Below, in pieces: positions 9,075 through 16,561 of a stretch of 64,000 nt of DNA. A model generated the notes under the pieces. That model was not told the DNA's origin. It was given only the letters and a program-made list of their open reading frames with translations, and made no database searches. This DNA is from Lachnoclostridium sp. An131 (GTDB lineage: Bacteria > Bacillota > Clostridia > Lachnospirales > Lachnospiraceae). The DNA is taken from contig NZ_NFLI01000006.1 in NCBI RefSeq assembly GCF_002160825.1, forward strand, positions 1 to 64,000, written 5' to 3'. The position numbers and the translations under genes are program-made. Each line of letters starts with the position of its first letter. Within the stretch, counting starts at the first letter, position 1.

Positions 9075-9610
9075 ATCATACTTCCTTCTTTTTTCAGCTG
9101 CAGAGGAATCCCGCATACCACCTCTGTCACCTGCTCTGCCCGCGCAGCCAGCTCCCTGTTGATATGCCCAAGCCGTTCCTGATACAGCCCCGTTACTTCA
9201 TCATATGTGATTCCATCGGAAAAGATATCGTTGGTCACCACAACCAGATGCCTGCTGCGTCCCGAAAGGGCTTCCACTCCCGCAAGCACGGCTTCTTCCG
9301 TCCCGTCCCCTGCGCCTTCCGGCTCAAACATTTCATTGGCTGTCAGGTTAGACAGACACTCCAGGAGAACAACTCCCTCTTCCGGCAGCTCCTGACCTTT
9401 CAGAGCCACATAGCGCTCCACGGTCTGAAAGCCTTTCCCGGCCCGCAGCCTCCGGTGGCGCTCCACACGCCGCTTTCCCTCTTCTCCATAGGGCTTCATC
9501 GCCGCAATATAATAGAGCGGAAGCCCGTCCCTTTCCGCCAGGGACACGGCTATCCCCTCGGCATACTCCGATTTTCCGCTGCCGCTTCCGCCAGTCACCA
9601 GTATCAGCAT
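9071..9610 (-). CDS. cobU: adenosylcobinamide kinase / adenosylcobinamide-phosphate guanylyltransferase
   Basis: CobU phosphorylates adenosylcobinamide and transfers GMP to it. The 179-residue protein has the P-loop VTGGSGSGKSEYAE (5-18) and the RVERHRRLR motif, whose His52 matches the residue guanylylated in characterised CobU. It ends in the ADEV-like tail RAEQVTEVVCGIPL. Where the family normally has a TNE-V-G-x-G-I-V-P motif, this protein reads TNDIFSDGITYDE, a clear deviation; the short paralogue at 7918-8301 keeps that motif instead. Its start overlaps the end of cbiA by 7 bases. Confidence 0.9.
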   Translation of the reverse strand: MLILVTGGSGSGKSEYAEGIAVSLAERDGLPLYYIAAMKPYGEEGKRRVERHRRLRAGKGFQTVERYVALKGQELPEEGVVLLECLSNLTANEMFEPEGAGDGTEEAVLAGVEALSGRSRHLVVVTNDIFSDGITYDEVTGLYQERLGHINRELAARAEQVTEVVCGIPLQLKKEGSMI

Positions 9611-10968
9611 GGCTGTTCCTCACATTTCTTCAGAAAATTCCAGGCAGCCTCCGGATTGGAGTAGAAAAACAGGTGCGGGAAACCGGCATACAGTGTGCTA
9701 TTTCCGTGCACACAGCTCCAGCTCCGCTTCCTCAAAGGCTTTTTCGCCTGCATCGCCTCTCCGCAGCTCTCGCTTTCCCAGTAGTGGAACTCATGGCCGC
9801 GGATCTGCTCTCCCTCCCGCAGCAGAAGCTGATCCTGCCGGGCCGTCAAAGTAATATATCCAAACCGTGAAAGCTTCGGCGTGCGGAACGCCCTCGCGTC
9901 CAGCACTCCTGCCATCGGATACTCCTTCCCGTCTTCTCCTTCCAGCGTCCTGTGCAGATAGAGAAAGCCTCCGCATTCCGCAATACAGGGAAGGCCTGCC
10001 TTCACTGCCTCCCGGATCTCCTCCCGCATAGAGGAGTTTTCGGCAAGAGCCGGCGCATGCAGCTCCGGATAACCGCCGCTTAATATCAGTCCCTGCAGGC
10101 GTTCCGGAAGCCGGCTGTCCGAAAGAGGCGAAAAGGGTACAAGCTCAGCACCCATATCCTCCAGCATCTGCAGATTGTCCCGGTAAGTAAAGCAGAAGGC
10201 TTCGTCCTGCGCCACGCCGATCCGGACTCCTTTTCCTTCTGAAAGCGCCGGAAGCTCCGGAGCTCTCCAGGACAATTCCCCAGCCTCCCGGGCCATGGCA
10301 ATCAGCGCATCCAGATCCAGCGTCTTTTCCAGAAGCTCCGCCATCTGGTTCAGCTTCTTCTTCAGCTGCTCGATCTCCCCAGGCAGCACCAGGCCCAGAT
10401 GGCGGCTTTCCAGCACCAGCTCCTCCGCTTTTGGCACATAGCCGAGCACCTTTACCGGAAGCTGTTCTTCGATCTGTCCTTTTAAATCCTGATAGAGGGA
10501 GGCCGGCATCTGATTCAAAATGACTCCCCGGATATTCCGGGACTCCTCAAATTCCAGAAAGCCCTTGATCAGAGGCAGAACCGACATGCTCATTCCCCTG
10601 CAGTTCACCACCAGAACGACCGGAGCCTCCAGAGCCTCCGCCACATCAGAGGAGCTGGCTTTTCTCGAGATGCCGCCCAGGCCGTCATAATAGCCCATTA
10701 CTCCCTCAATCACTGAGAGATCCGCATCCGAAGCGGCGCGCCCAAAGAGAAAGCGCGTCGTCTCATAATCCGTAAAAAAGGTATCCAGATTGCCGGAACG
10801 TGTGCCGATCACCCGGCTGTGAAACATCGGATCGATATAGTCTGGCCCGCATTTAAAGGAGGCAACCCGGTATCCGCGGTTTACAAGGGCCTGCAGGATC
10901 CCGCAGGTCACAAGCGTCTTTCCGCTGCCGCTTGCCGGGGCTGCCAGCATGATTCTCGGAAGCTTCAT
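9604..10968 (-). CDS. cbiA: cobyrinic acid a,c-diamide synthase
   Basis: A glutamine-dependent, ATP-using amidase acting on carboxylates a and c of the corrin ring. The 454-residue protein has an N-terminal P-loop ATPase domain (LAAPASGSGKTLVTCGIL; FKCGPDYIDPMFH) and a C-terminal class I glutaminase-like domain. The nucleophile elbow is AECGGFLYLHRTL, with a catalytic-type His in RGHEFHYWE. These match CbiA, not the longer CbiP, which is encoded separately at 18322-19839. It is one base downstream of the cbiJ-E-T gene, so it is tightly co-translated. Confidence 0.94.
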   Translation of the reverse strand: MKLPRIMLAAPASGSGKTLVTCGILQALVNRGYRVASFKCGPDYIDPMFHSRVIGTRSGNLDTFFTDYETTRFLFGRAASDADLSVIEGVMGYYDGLGGISRKASSSDVAEALEAPVVLVVNCRGMSMSVLPLIKGFLEFEESRNIRGVILNQMPASLYQDLKGQIEEQLPVKVLGYVPKAEELVLESRHLGLVLPGEIEQLKKKLNQMAELLEKTLDLDALIAMAREAGELSWRAPELPALSEGKGVRIGVAQDEAFCFTYRDNLQMLEDMGAELVPFSPLSDSRLPERLQGLILSGGYPELHAPALAENSSMREEIREAVKAGLPCIAECGGFLYLHRTLEGEDGKEYPMAGVLDARAFRTPKLSRFGYITLTARQDQLLLREGEQIRGHEFHYWESESCGEAMQAKKPLRKRSWSCVHGNSTLYAGFPHLFFYSNPEAAWNFLKKCEEQPC

Positions 10969-10969
10969 G

Positions 10970-13081
10970 TCACGCTTCCCCCTTTCCCCTGGCTGAGAAG
11001 AGATAGACCGGATTCTGGCCCATCATCAGCTGATAGGGGCCGGCCTTCCTTGCCTTTGCAGTCTGCAGCTGCACAATCTCTGTGTCTGTGAAGGGCAGCT
11101 CCTTCAGGCAGGCGTTTGCTTCTCCTACCGTCTCCAGCGTAATTGCGTTGATCACCACACGGACAGCCGGATTTTTCGCCAGCGCCAGCTCCAGGATCTC
11201 CCTCAGGCTGCCAGAGGATCCGCCGATAAATACATGGGTCGGTGCGGGCAGCTCTTTCAGGGCCTCCGGAGCCGTTCCCTCCACTACCTGGACGTTCGGC
11301 GCCCCGAATCTCCGGCAGTTTTCCTGAATCAGCTCTGCAGCCGCAGGCTTCTTTTCCACCGCCCAGACCTCTCCGTCAAAGGCCCTCAGAGCCATCTCCA
11401 CAGTCACAGACCCTGTGCCCGCGCCGATATCCCAGGCCACAGAATCCTCCTGCAGGCCCAGCTTCTCCACAGAAAGTCCCCGAACCTCACATTTCGTCAT
11501 AGGCGCGTCTCCCCGCAGAAATTCCTCATCCGGGATACAGCCGCGGAGCCCGTTCCTGAAATCCGGATTTTCAATCAGGGCCACACAGAGGCCGTCAAAG
11601 CTCTTCCCCTTCAGCTGCTCCGGTTTTCCCTCGGTAATCCGCTCCTCCGGATAATGCAGCCTCTCGCCAATAAAAATCCTTACCTCTGAAAGCCCATATT
11701 CCAGCAGCCTGTCACAGAGGGCTTCTACGTTATCCCGTCCTCCGAGCAGCGTAAACGTCCGAAAATGCCTTCTGACTGCCGCAATCAGATTCTGGCTGCG
11801 CCCATGGATGCTCATCAGCTTCACATCCTCCCAGGCTATTTTCAGCCGGCTGCAGAAATAGGCCACAGAGGAAACGCCAGGAATCAGCTCCGTCTCAATT
11901 CCTTCCCTCTCAAAGGCCGCAATCAGCCTTTTCGCACCGCTGTAAAATCCCACGTCGCCAGACAGCGCTACCGCAATCCTCCTCCACTGCGGCTTTTCTC
12001 TCACAAAATCAATCATTTTTTCCGGGGCATAAGCGTCAAAGAGCGGCTTTCCCCAGTCCCGGAAGGCGTCCAGCATTCTTCCTGAGCCCAGGATACAGTC
12101 TGCCTCCCGGAAAGCAGAAAGCGCTTCTCCTGTCATATTTTCCAGGACACCCATTCCGATCCCCACCAGGAAGGCCTTCCGCCCGCCTGCAGCTTCCAGT
12201 CCGCCTTCCTTCTCTGCCAGGCGCCCCTTCCCATCTGCCAGACTGCTTCCCGGCATTTCACATTCCGTATCTGCGTACTCCGGAAGCTCCGGTCTTTTCT
12301 CCAGCGAAAATTCTTCCGCCAGGAAACGGATTCCCTCTTCTATGGACAGCCCCTCCTGCTCCGGCGGCCGTCCGATCAGAACCAGCCGGACTCCGGCTTC
12401 CTTCGCCGCTTCCAGCTTTTCAGGAAAGCCTCCCGCCCTGCCGGACTCCTTGGTCACCATATATTTTGCGCCGGTCTGCCGCAGCATCGCCAGATTCAGT
12501 TCTCTGGAAAAGGGCCCCTGCATGCAGATCAGATGAGTCCCCGTCAACCCAAGCTCCGTACACTGGCGCACCACCTCCGGCGTCGCAAGGACACGGGCAT
12601 AGACCCGGTTCTGAAAATCCGGAAGAGCCGTGAACTTCGAAAGCTCCTTACTCCCTGTCGTGACAAATACCGGTCCCTCCGTATGGGACAGCCAGCTCAC
12701 AGCCTCCTCCACACTGTCCACCGTTACGACAGCTTCGCTCTCTGCATCTCCCATGCGCTGCCCGGAAGACGCCAAAGGGCGGATCAGGCGCAGATATCTG
12801 CAGGAGGCCTTCTCACAGGCAGCGTGAATATTTTCAGAAACCACAGAGGCATACGGATGCGTCACATCCAAAACCAGGGGCCTTCCTTCCTCTTCAAAAA
12901 GCTCCTGCATCTCTTCCGCAGACAGGCGTCCCTGGCGTACATCCAGCCCCGGTTCCGGCTTCATCAGTTCTTTTCCATATTCGGTGGCTACGCAGCAGAG
13001 CGTCTCCACTCCCTCAGCCGCCAGCCATTCTCCGATTATCCTTCCCTCTGTCGTCCCTGCAAATACGATTACCTGTTTCAT
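10970..13081 (-). CDS. cbiET: fused cobalt-precorrin-6A reductase / precorrin-7 C5-methyltransferase / C15-methyltransferase (CbiJ-CbiE-CbiT)
   Basis: A single 703-residue protein carries three consecutive activities of the anaerobic corrin pathway. Residues 1-256 are CbiJ (starting VIVFAGTTEGRIIGEWL; DVTHPYA; TTGSKEL), the reductase of cobalt-precorrin-6A. Residues 257-300 form a charged, glycine-rich linker. Residues 302-505 are CbiE (VGIGMGVLENMTGEAL; ALSGDVGFYSG; LIPGVSSVAYF), methylating C5. Residues 515-703 are CbiT, a class I SAM methyltransferase (WDIGAGTGSVTVEMAL at 550-565; FIGGSSGSL), which methylates C15 and decarboxylates. CbiE-CbiT fusion (CobL-like) is common; the added N-terminal CbiJ makes a triple fusion. 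No frameshift or internal start with a strong ribosome binding site is obvious, so it is probably made as one chain. Confidence 0.92.
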   Translation of the reverse strand: MKQVIVFAGTTEGRIIGEWLAAEGVETLCCVATEYGKELMKPEPGLDVRQGRLSAEEMQELFEEEGRPLVLDVTHPYASVVSENIHAACEKASCRYLRLIRPLASSGQRMGDAESEAVVTVDSVEEAVSWLSHTEGPVFVTTGSKELSKFTALPDFQNRVYARVLATPEVVRQCTELGLTGTHLICMQGPFSRELNLAMLRQTGAKYMVTKESGRAGGFPEKLEAAKEAGVRLVLIGRPPEQEGLSIEEGIRFLAEEFSLEKRPELPEYADTECEMPGSSLADGKGRLAEKEGGLEAAGGRKAFLVGIGMGVLENMTGEALSAFREADCILGSGRMLDAFRDWGKPLFDAYAPEKMIDFVREKPQWRRIAVALSGDVGFYSGAKRLIAAFEREGIETELIPGVSSVAYFCSRLKIAWEDVKLMSIHGRSQNLIAAVRRHFRTFTLLGGRDNVEALCDRLLEYGLSEVRIFIGERLHYPEERITEGKPEQLKGKSFDGLCVALIENPDFRNGLRGCIPDEEFLRGDAPMTKCEVRGLSVEKLGLQEDSVAWDIGAGTGSVTVEMALRAFDGEVWAVEKKPAAAELIQENCRRFGAPNVQVVEGTAPEALKELPAPTHVFIGGSSGSLREILELALAKNPAVRVVINAITLETVGEANACLKELPFTDTEIVQLQTAKARKAGPYQLMMGQNPVYLFSARGKGEA

Positions 13082-13096
13082 TGCTTTCCTTCCATC

Positions 13097-14143
13097 TCAC
13101 TCAAAATTTACCGCATATTCCTGCAGCGCCACTGCCAGCGTCACGCCGTCCTTCGCTGTCTTTCCCTGCAAAAGCCTTCTTCTGCCGGAAGCCTTCAAAG
13201 CGCTGCGTTCACAGACATTTCCTACCCCGGCCGTTCTTTTCACAAACTCTGATTCTGCCAGCTCCTCCTCATGCTCCACGGCCTGCAGCTCCTCTGCAGT
13301 ATAGGTCAGAAACGGAATCCTCCATTTCCGGCAGAATTCCAGGAGGCCTGGTTCATCCTTTTTCAAATCGACAGAGGCCGCCCTTGCAATGCTGTGCATG
13401 GAAATCTGATTCTTTTCCAGAGTCTCTCTGACCAGAGCCTCTATCTGCTCCGCAGACGTACCCTTTCTGCAGCCAATCCCAAGTACTGTAATTCTGGGCA
13501 CCAGATGAAGCGTTCTGGGAAAGGGATCGTAGGCTTCATCCAGGGAAATACTGATTCCGACGCCGTCCCTTTTCTGGCAGGACAGCTCCGGAGGAATCTG
13601 GCCGCACAATTCAAAGTCGCTGTACAGACCGATAGTACGCTGCTCCAGCACATCCGCCGCGATCTCCTTCGCCAGCTTCAGATTATCCAGATACAGATTT
13701 CCACGGCGGGCAAAGTCATCCACTGAAAACCTTCCTCCTGCATCTGTCGCCGTCGTAATCACCGGAACTGCTCCGCAGAGCGCCGCGATCTCCCTTGTCA
13801 GAGCATTCGCACCTCCCAAGTGGCCGGACAGGAGAGAAATCACAAAATGCCCCTGCTCATCCATACAGAGCACTGCGGGATCGGAAGCCTTACTGGCCAC
13901 AAAGGGCGCAATTGCCCGGACGGCGATTCCTGCCGCCCCTACAAAAACCAGGCCGTCACATTGGCAGAAGGCCCGCCCTGTCCAGTCCTTAAGCGGCTCC
14001 TGCACCGGACAGATTCCCCAGCTCTCTGCCTCTTTTCCCTTTCCATATGCCTCACAGGAAACACCGCGCTCCTCCATCGCTTTCGCAATACGAAGCGCAT
14101 ACCTGCTTCCCGATCTGGTAAATGCAATCACTGCAAGCTTCAT
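13097..14143 (-). CDS. cbiG: cobalt-precorrin-5A hydrolase
   Basis: CbiG opens the delta-lactone ring of cobalt-precorrin-5A and releases acetaldehyde, the step that makes oxygen-independent ring contraction possible. The 348-residue protein has the N-terminal domain (LVFVGAAGIAVRAIAPFVASK; DEQGHFVISLLSGHLGGANAL), a middle domain, and the C-terminal CbiG/CobE-type domain (VLGIGCRKGTSAEQIEALV; SVDLKKDEPGLLEF). It is 15 bases downstream of the cbiJ-E-T fusion's start side and 37 bases from cbiD, all on the same strand. Confidence 0.94.
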   Translation of the reverse strand: MKLAVIAFTRSGSRYALRIAKAMEERGVSCEAYGKGKEAESWGICPVQEPLKDWTGRAFCQCDGLVFVGAAGIAVRAIAPFVASKASDPAVLCMDEQGHFVISLLSGHLGGANALTREIAALCGAVPVITTATDAGGRFSVDDFARRGNLYLDNLKLAKEIAADVLEQRTIGLYSDFELCGQIPPELSCQKRDGVGISISLDEAYDPFPRTLHLVPRITVLGIGCRKGTSAEQIEALVRETLEKNQISMHSIARAASVDLKKDEPGLLEFCRKWRIPFLTYTAEELQAVEHEEELAESEFVKRTAGVGNVCERSALKASGRRRLLQGKTAKDGVTLAVALQEYAVNFE

Positions 14144-14180
14144 TTCCCGTCCTCCGTTTTATCTGCCCAGACCGTCTGCC

Positions 14181-15311
14181 TTAAGACATCTCGCTTTGCA
14201 GACAGCCGAGAATTCTCCTGGCGTCCCGGGATTCTCCCAGTGTCCCATGCTCCTGGGAAAAGATAACGATTCCTCTCTCCAGGCTCCGCCCACTTCTGTG
14301 ATCCACATAGAACTCCATCCGCTCCAGAAGCCGTTCCATGACGCCCTCCAAAAGCCCCTTCTCCTTCAAAATATCCAGAGCCTCATCCGTCGTAACGCAG
14401 TTCATCAGAGCCGCAGCTGTCTCCCGATCCGCTCCCAGGACCGCCGCATGGGCCGTCAGGATTTCCATACGGCTGTCCGCGTTCCGGGAATGGGTGTTCA
14501 TGATTCCTCCGGCCAGCTTGACCAGCTTTCCGATATGGCCTGCCAGAAGAATTCCCTTCGCCCCGAATTCCACTGCCGCATCGATCGCTTCTCCAAGAAA
14601 ATTGCTGTACTTTACGGAATTCTTCAGCAGCTCCGGGTGAAATTCATTGAGATAATCCAAGCCATAATTGCCCGGCACCAGAACCAGATACTTCCGCCTC
14701 TGCGCCAGCTGCATCCTTACATCAATCCGAACCGTCTCAATCAGAGCTTCCTCGCTCATAGGCTCCACGATGCCGCTGGTACCCAATACGGAAATGCCTC
14801 CCACAATTCCCAGGCGGGGATTAAAGGTCTTTTCTGCCAGCCTGTCTCCTCCGGGAATGGAAATTGTCACCGACATACCTCCCTCATAACCCATCCTCCG
14901 GCAGATCTCCTCCACACCTTCCCGGATCATCTGCCTTGGCACCTTATTAATTGCTGCGGCGCCTACAGGCTGCTCAAGGCCCGGCCTTGTAATGCGGCCC
15001 ACGCCCTCTCCTCCGTCGATCTCCACGCCAGCTGTTTCCTTCTTCCTGACTGCCGCATAGATCCTCAGTCCATCTGTCACATCCGGATCATCTCCTGCAT
15101 CCTTCCGGATGGCGCAGGACGCCTCTTCTGCTGTCACCCTCGCATCCAGCACCTCCAGGTTCAGCCTGATCCCCTTCGGGGTCATCAGCTCTACCTCCGG
15201 CACTGTCTTTCCGCCAAGGAGCATGCAGGCCGCGGCCTTAGCGGCCGCGGCCGCGCAGGAACCGGTGGTGTAGCCCATGCGCAGTTTTTTATTATTTTTG
15301 AAAATGTACAT
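14181..15311 (-). CDS. cbiD: cobalt-precorrin-5B C1-methyltransferase
   Basis: CbiD adds the C1 methyl group in the anaerobic pathway. The 376-residue protein begins with the family motif LRMGYTTGSCAAAAAKAA and contains PGLEQPVGAAAINKVPRQM, SIPGGDRLAEKTFNPRLGI and the GTSGIVEPMSEEAL region. I start it at the ATG at 15311 because AAAGGAG lies eight bases upstream (15319-15325); an in-frame GTG at 15320 overlaps that Shine-Dalgarno sequence. Unusually, the Shine-Dalgarno region is one arm of a long palindromic element (15315-15447), so translation could be limited when the hairpin forms. Confidence 0.93.
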   Translation of the reverse strand: MYIFKNNKKLRMGYTTGSCAAAAAKAAACMLLGGKTVPEVELMTPKGIRLNLEVLDARVTAEEASCAIRKDAGDDPDVTDGLRIYAAVRKKETAGVEIDGGEGVGRITRPGLEQPVGAAAINKVPRQMIREGVEEICRRMGYEGGMSVTISIPGGDRLAEKTFNPRLGIVGGISVLGTSGIVEPMSEEALIETVRIDVRMQLAQRRKYLVLVPGNYGLDYLNEFHPELLKNSVKYSNFLGEAIDAAVEFGAKGILLAGHIGKLVKLAGGIMNTHSRNADSRMEILTAHAAVLGADRETAAALMNCVTTDEALDILKEKGLLEGVMERLLERMEFYVDHRSGRSLERGIVIFSQEHGTLGESRDARRILGCLQSEMS

Positions 15312-15314
15312 GCA

Positions 15315-15447
15315 GTGCACTCCTTTCTCTCAGGAACTCGCTTGCGCTCCTCTCGGACGTAACGGATGCGTAAGACGCCCGGGGAAGACCGCCCCGGCCG
15401 CCTAAGCACCGACGTCCTCAAAGGGTTCCTTCAAGAAAGGAGTGCGC
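15315..15447. repeat. long palindromic element, copy A (before cbiD)
   Basis: The outer arms CACTCCTTTCT (15318-15328) and AGAAAGGAGTG (15434-15444) are exact reverse complements. They are followed inwards by AGGAAC/GTTCCT and GGACGT/ACGTCC, with GC-rich hairpins at the centre (CCGGGG against CCCCGG). The core, about 15335-15425, matches copy B (about 16451-16540) in the opposite orientation with roughly one difference in seven bases. The two copies bracket the alpha/beta hydrolase gene. On the transcript the arm next to cbiD carries its Shine-Dalgarno sequence. Confidence 0.75.
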
Positions 15448-15473
15448 TGTGTGCAAATTCCTCCGATAATTCC

Positions 15474-16310
15474 TCATAATCCGGCTTCGTGTTGTCTCCT
15501 CGAAAGGTATAAGCATGCCTGATCAGCAAGTGTTTGCTCTCTGTTGAAAAACGGAAGCGCCCGGTCCAGCCATTCATCCGGAAGGTAAACTGCCAGATAC
15601 CCGTGCCCGTATCCCTTTGCCTCGTACAATTCACAGGAAGGAAGCAGAGTCTGAAACAGACGCGCCGACTTTTTCACGCATTTCATTTCCTTTTCTCCAT
15701 ACCAGTACATGACTTCTGCGCGGCTCCTGCCCACTTCTTCTTTCAGACGGTATTTCATCATATAAGTGCGGTACATCGTGTACAGTGTCTTTCTCGGCAT
15801 CCTTGGCATATCCTGAAGATAATACTCTTGGAGTTCCTTTGGATAACGCATCTTTTCCGGAAGCATGCGATCCATCAGCTTAAGCTGCAGTCGGCAGGCT
15901 CTTTCACTGAACATCAGACTGCCGAAAAGCCGCACGGCAGCAATACAGAAACAAGCCATAAGAGGCTTGGGACAGCACAGGCTTCCATCAATAATTGCCT
16001 TATCTGTCAGATCGGGCTTCCTGGACAAAAGCTCCATCACGATCTGCCCACCCAGTGACACGCCGCAAAGCGCAGACAAATGCCCTTCGCAATATGTTTC
16101 TATATATTCCATCAGCTTGTCTGCAGAGCTTTCTGTGGAGACATAAGGAATCCCCCATTCCTCCCCATGACCGTCCAGTGTCGGCAGAATCACATGATAA
16201 TGCTCCGACAATACCCGCGCCTGCCGCAGATAATTCCACCAGGCATTCCCGCCGCCGTGAATCAGCATAATATGTGGCCTTTTTCTGTCTCCAAATTCAT
16301 GAAATTTCAT
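15474..16310 (-). CDS. alpha/beta-fold hydrolase of unknown substrate
   Basis: A 278-residue, probably cytoplasmic alpha/beta hydrolase. It has the oxyanion-hole region MLIHGGGNAWWNY (15-27), a nucleophile elbow GVSLGG with Ser85, an acid-bearing stretch WYGEKE (203-208) and a C-terminal histidine in GYGHGYLA (His236). A lid-like helical insertion lies around 115-190. GGAGACAG before the ATG at 16310 supports this start. It is not a known cobalamin gene; it separates cobT from cbiD and is bounded on both sides by copies of a long palindromic element. Its sequence looks visibly AT-richer than the neighbouring cbi genes. Both facts suggest later insertion into the operon. A carboxylesterase- or lactonase-like activity is possible but not shown. 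Confidence 0.85.
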   Translation of the reverse strand: MKFHEFGDRKRPHIMLIHGGGNAWWNYLRQARVLSEHYHVILPTLDGHGEEWGIPYVSTESSADKLMEYIETYCEGHLSALCGVSLGGQIVMELLSRKPDLTDKAIIDGSLCCPKPLMACFCIAAVRLFGSLMFSERACRLQLKLMDRMLPEKMRYPKELQEYYLQDMPRMPRKTLYTMYRTYMMKYRLKEEVGRSRAEVMYWYGEKEMKCVKKSARLFQTLLPSCELYEAKGYGHGYLAVYLPDEWLDRALPFFNREQTLADQACLYLSRRQHEAGL

Positions 16311-16426
16311 TTTTCTGTCTCCATCGTCTTCCAGTCAGCCACTCTTACTGGGGAGTTCCCTTTCCACTCCTGTGATGCACACAGGTTGTTACGGCAGGAC
16401 GCTCCCTTTCGTCCGCAGCAATACCA

Positions 16427-16561
16427 GGGGAACTGCGGTCTCTGGAAAAACCCTGTGAGAACGCCGGTGCTTAGGCGGCCGGGGCGGTTTTCCCGGGCGC
16501 CTTACGCATCCGCTGCGTTTGAGCGGAGCGCGAGCGTGTTTTGACAGGGACCGCAGCTCCC
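16427..16561. repeat. long palindromic element, copy B (after cobT)
   Basis: Outer arms at 16427-16444 (GGGGAACTGCGGTCTCTG) and 16545-16561 (CAGGGACCGCAGCTCCC) are complementary apart from one mismatch and wobble pairs. Their sequence differs completely from the arms of copy A. The core, about 16451-16540, is the reverse complement of the copy A core at high identity and folds into a GC-rich hairpin (AGGCGGCCGGG against CCCGGGCGCCT). The right arm ends next to the cobT stop codon at 16562, so it could also act as a transcript-end or processing structure. The 16311-16426 stretch between it and the hydrolase start holds nothing I recognise. Confidence 0.72.

Noticed and set aside
14196-15362. 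A 388-codon plus-strand reading frame opposite cbiD
   Set aside because: It is antisense to an intact, motif-complete CbiD, has no ribosome binding site and its composition is that of a shadow frame.
15315-16561. Composite transposon or integron cassette around the hydrolase
   Set aside because: There is no transposase or integrase, no target-site duplication that I can see, and the arms of the two palindromes differ, unlike insertion-sequence ends or attC sites. Kept as a finding, not called a mobile element.
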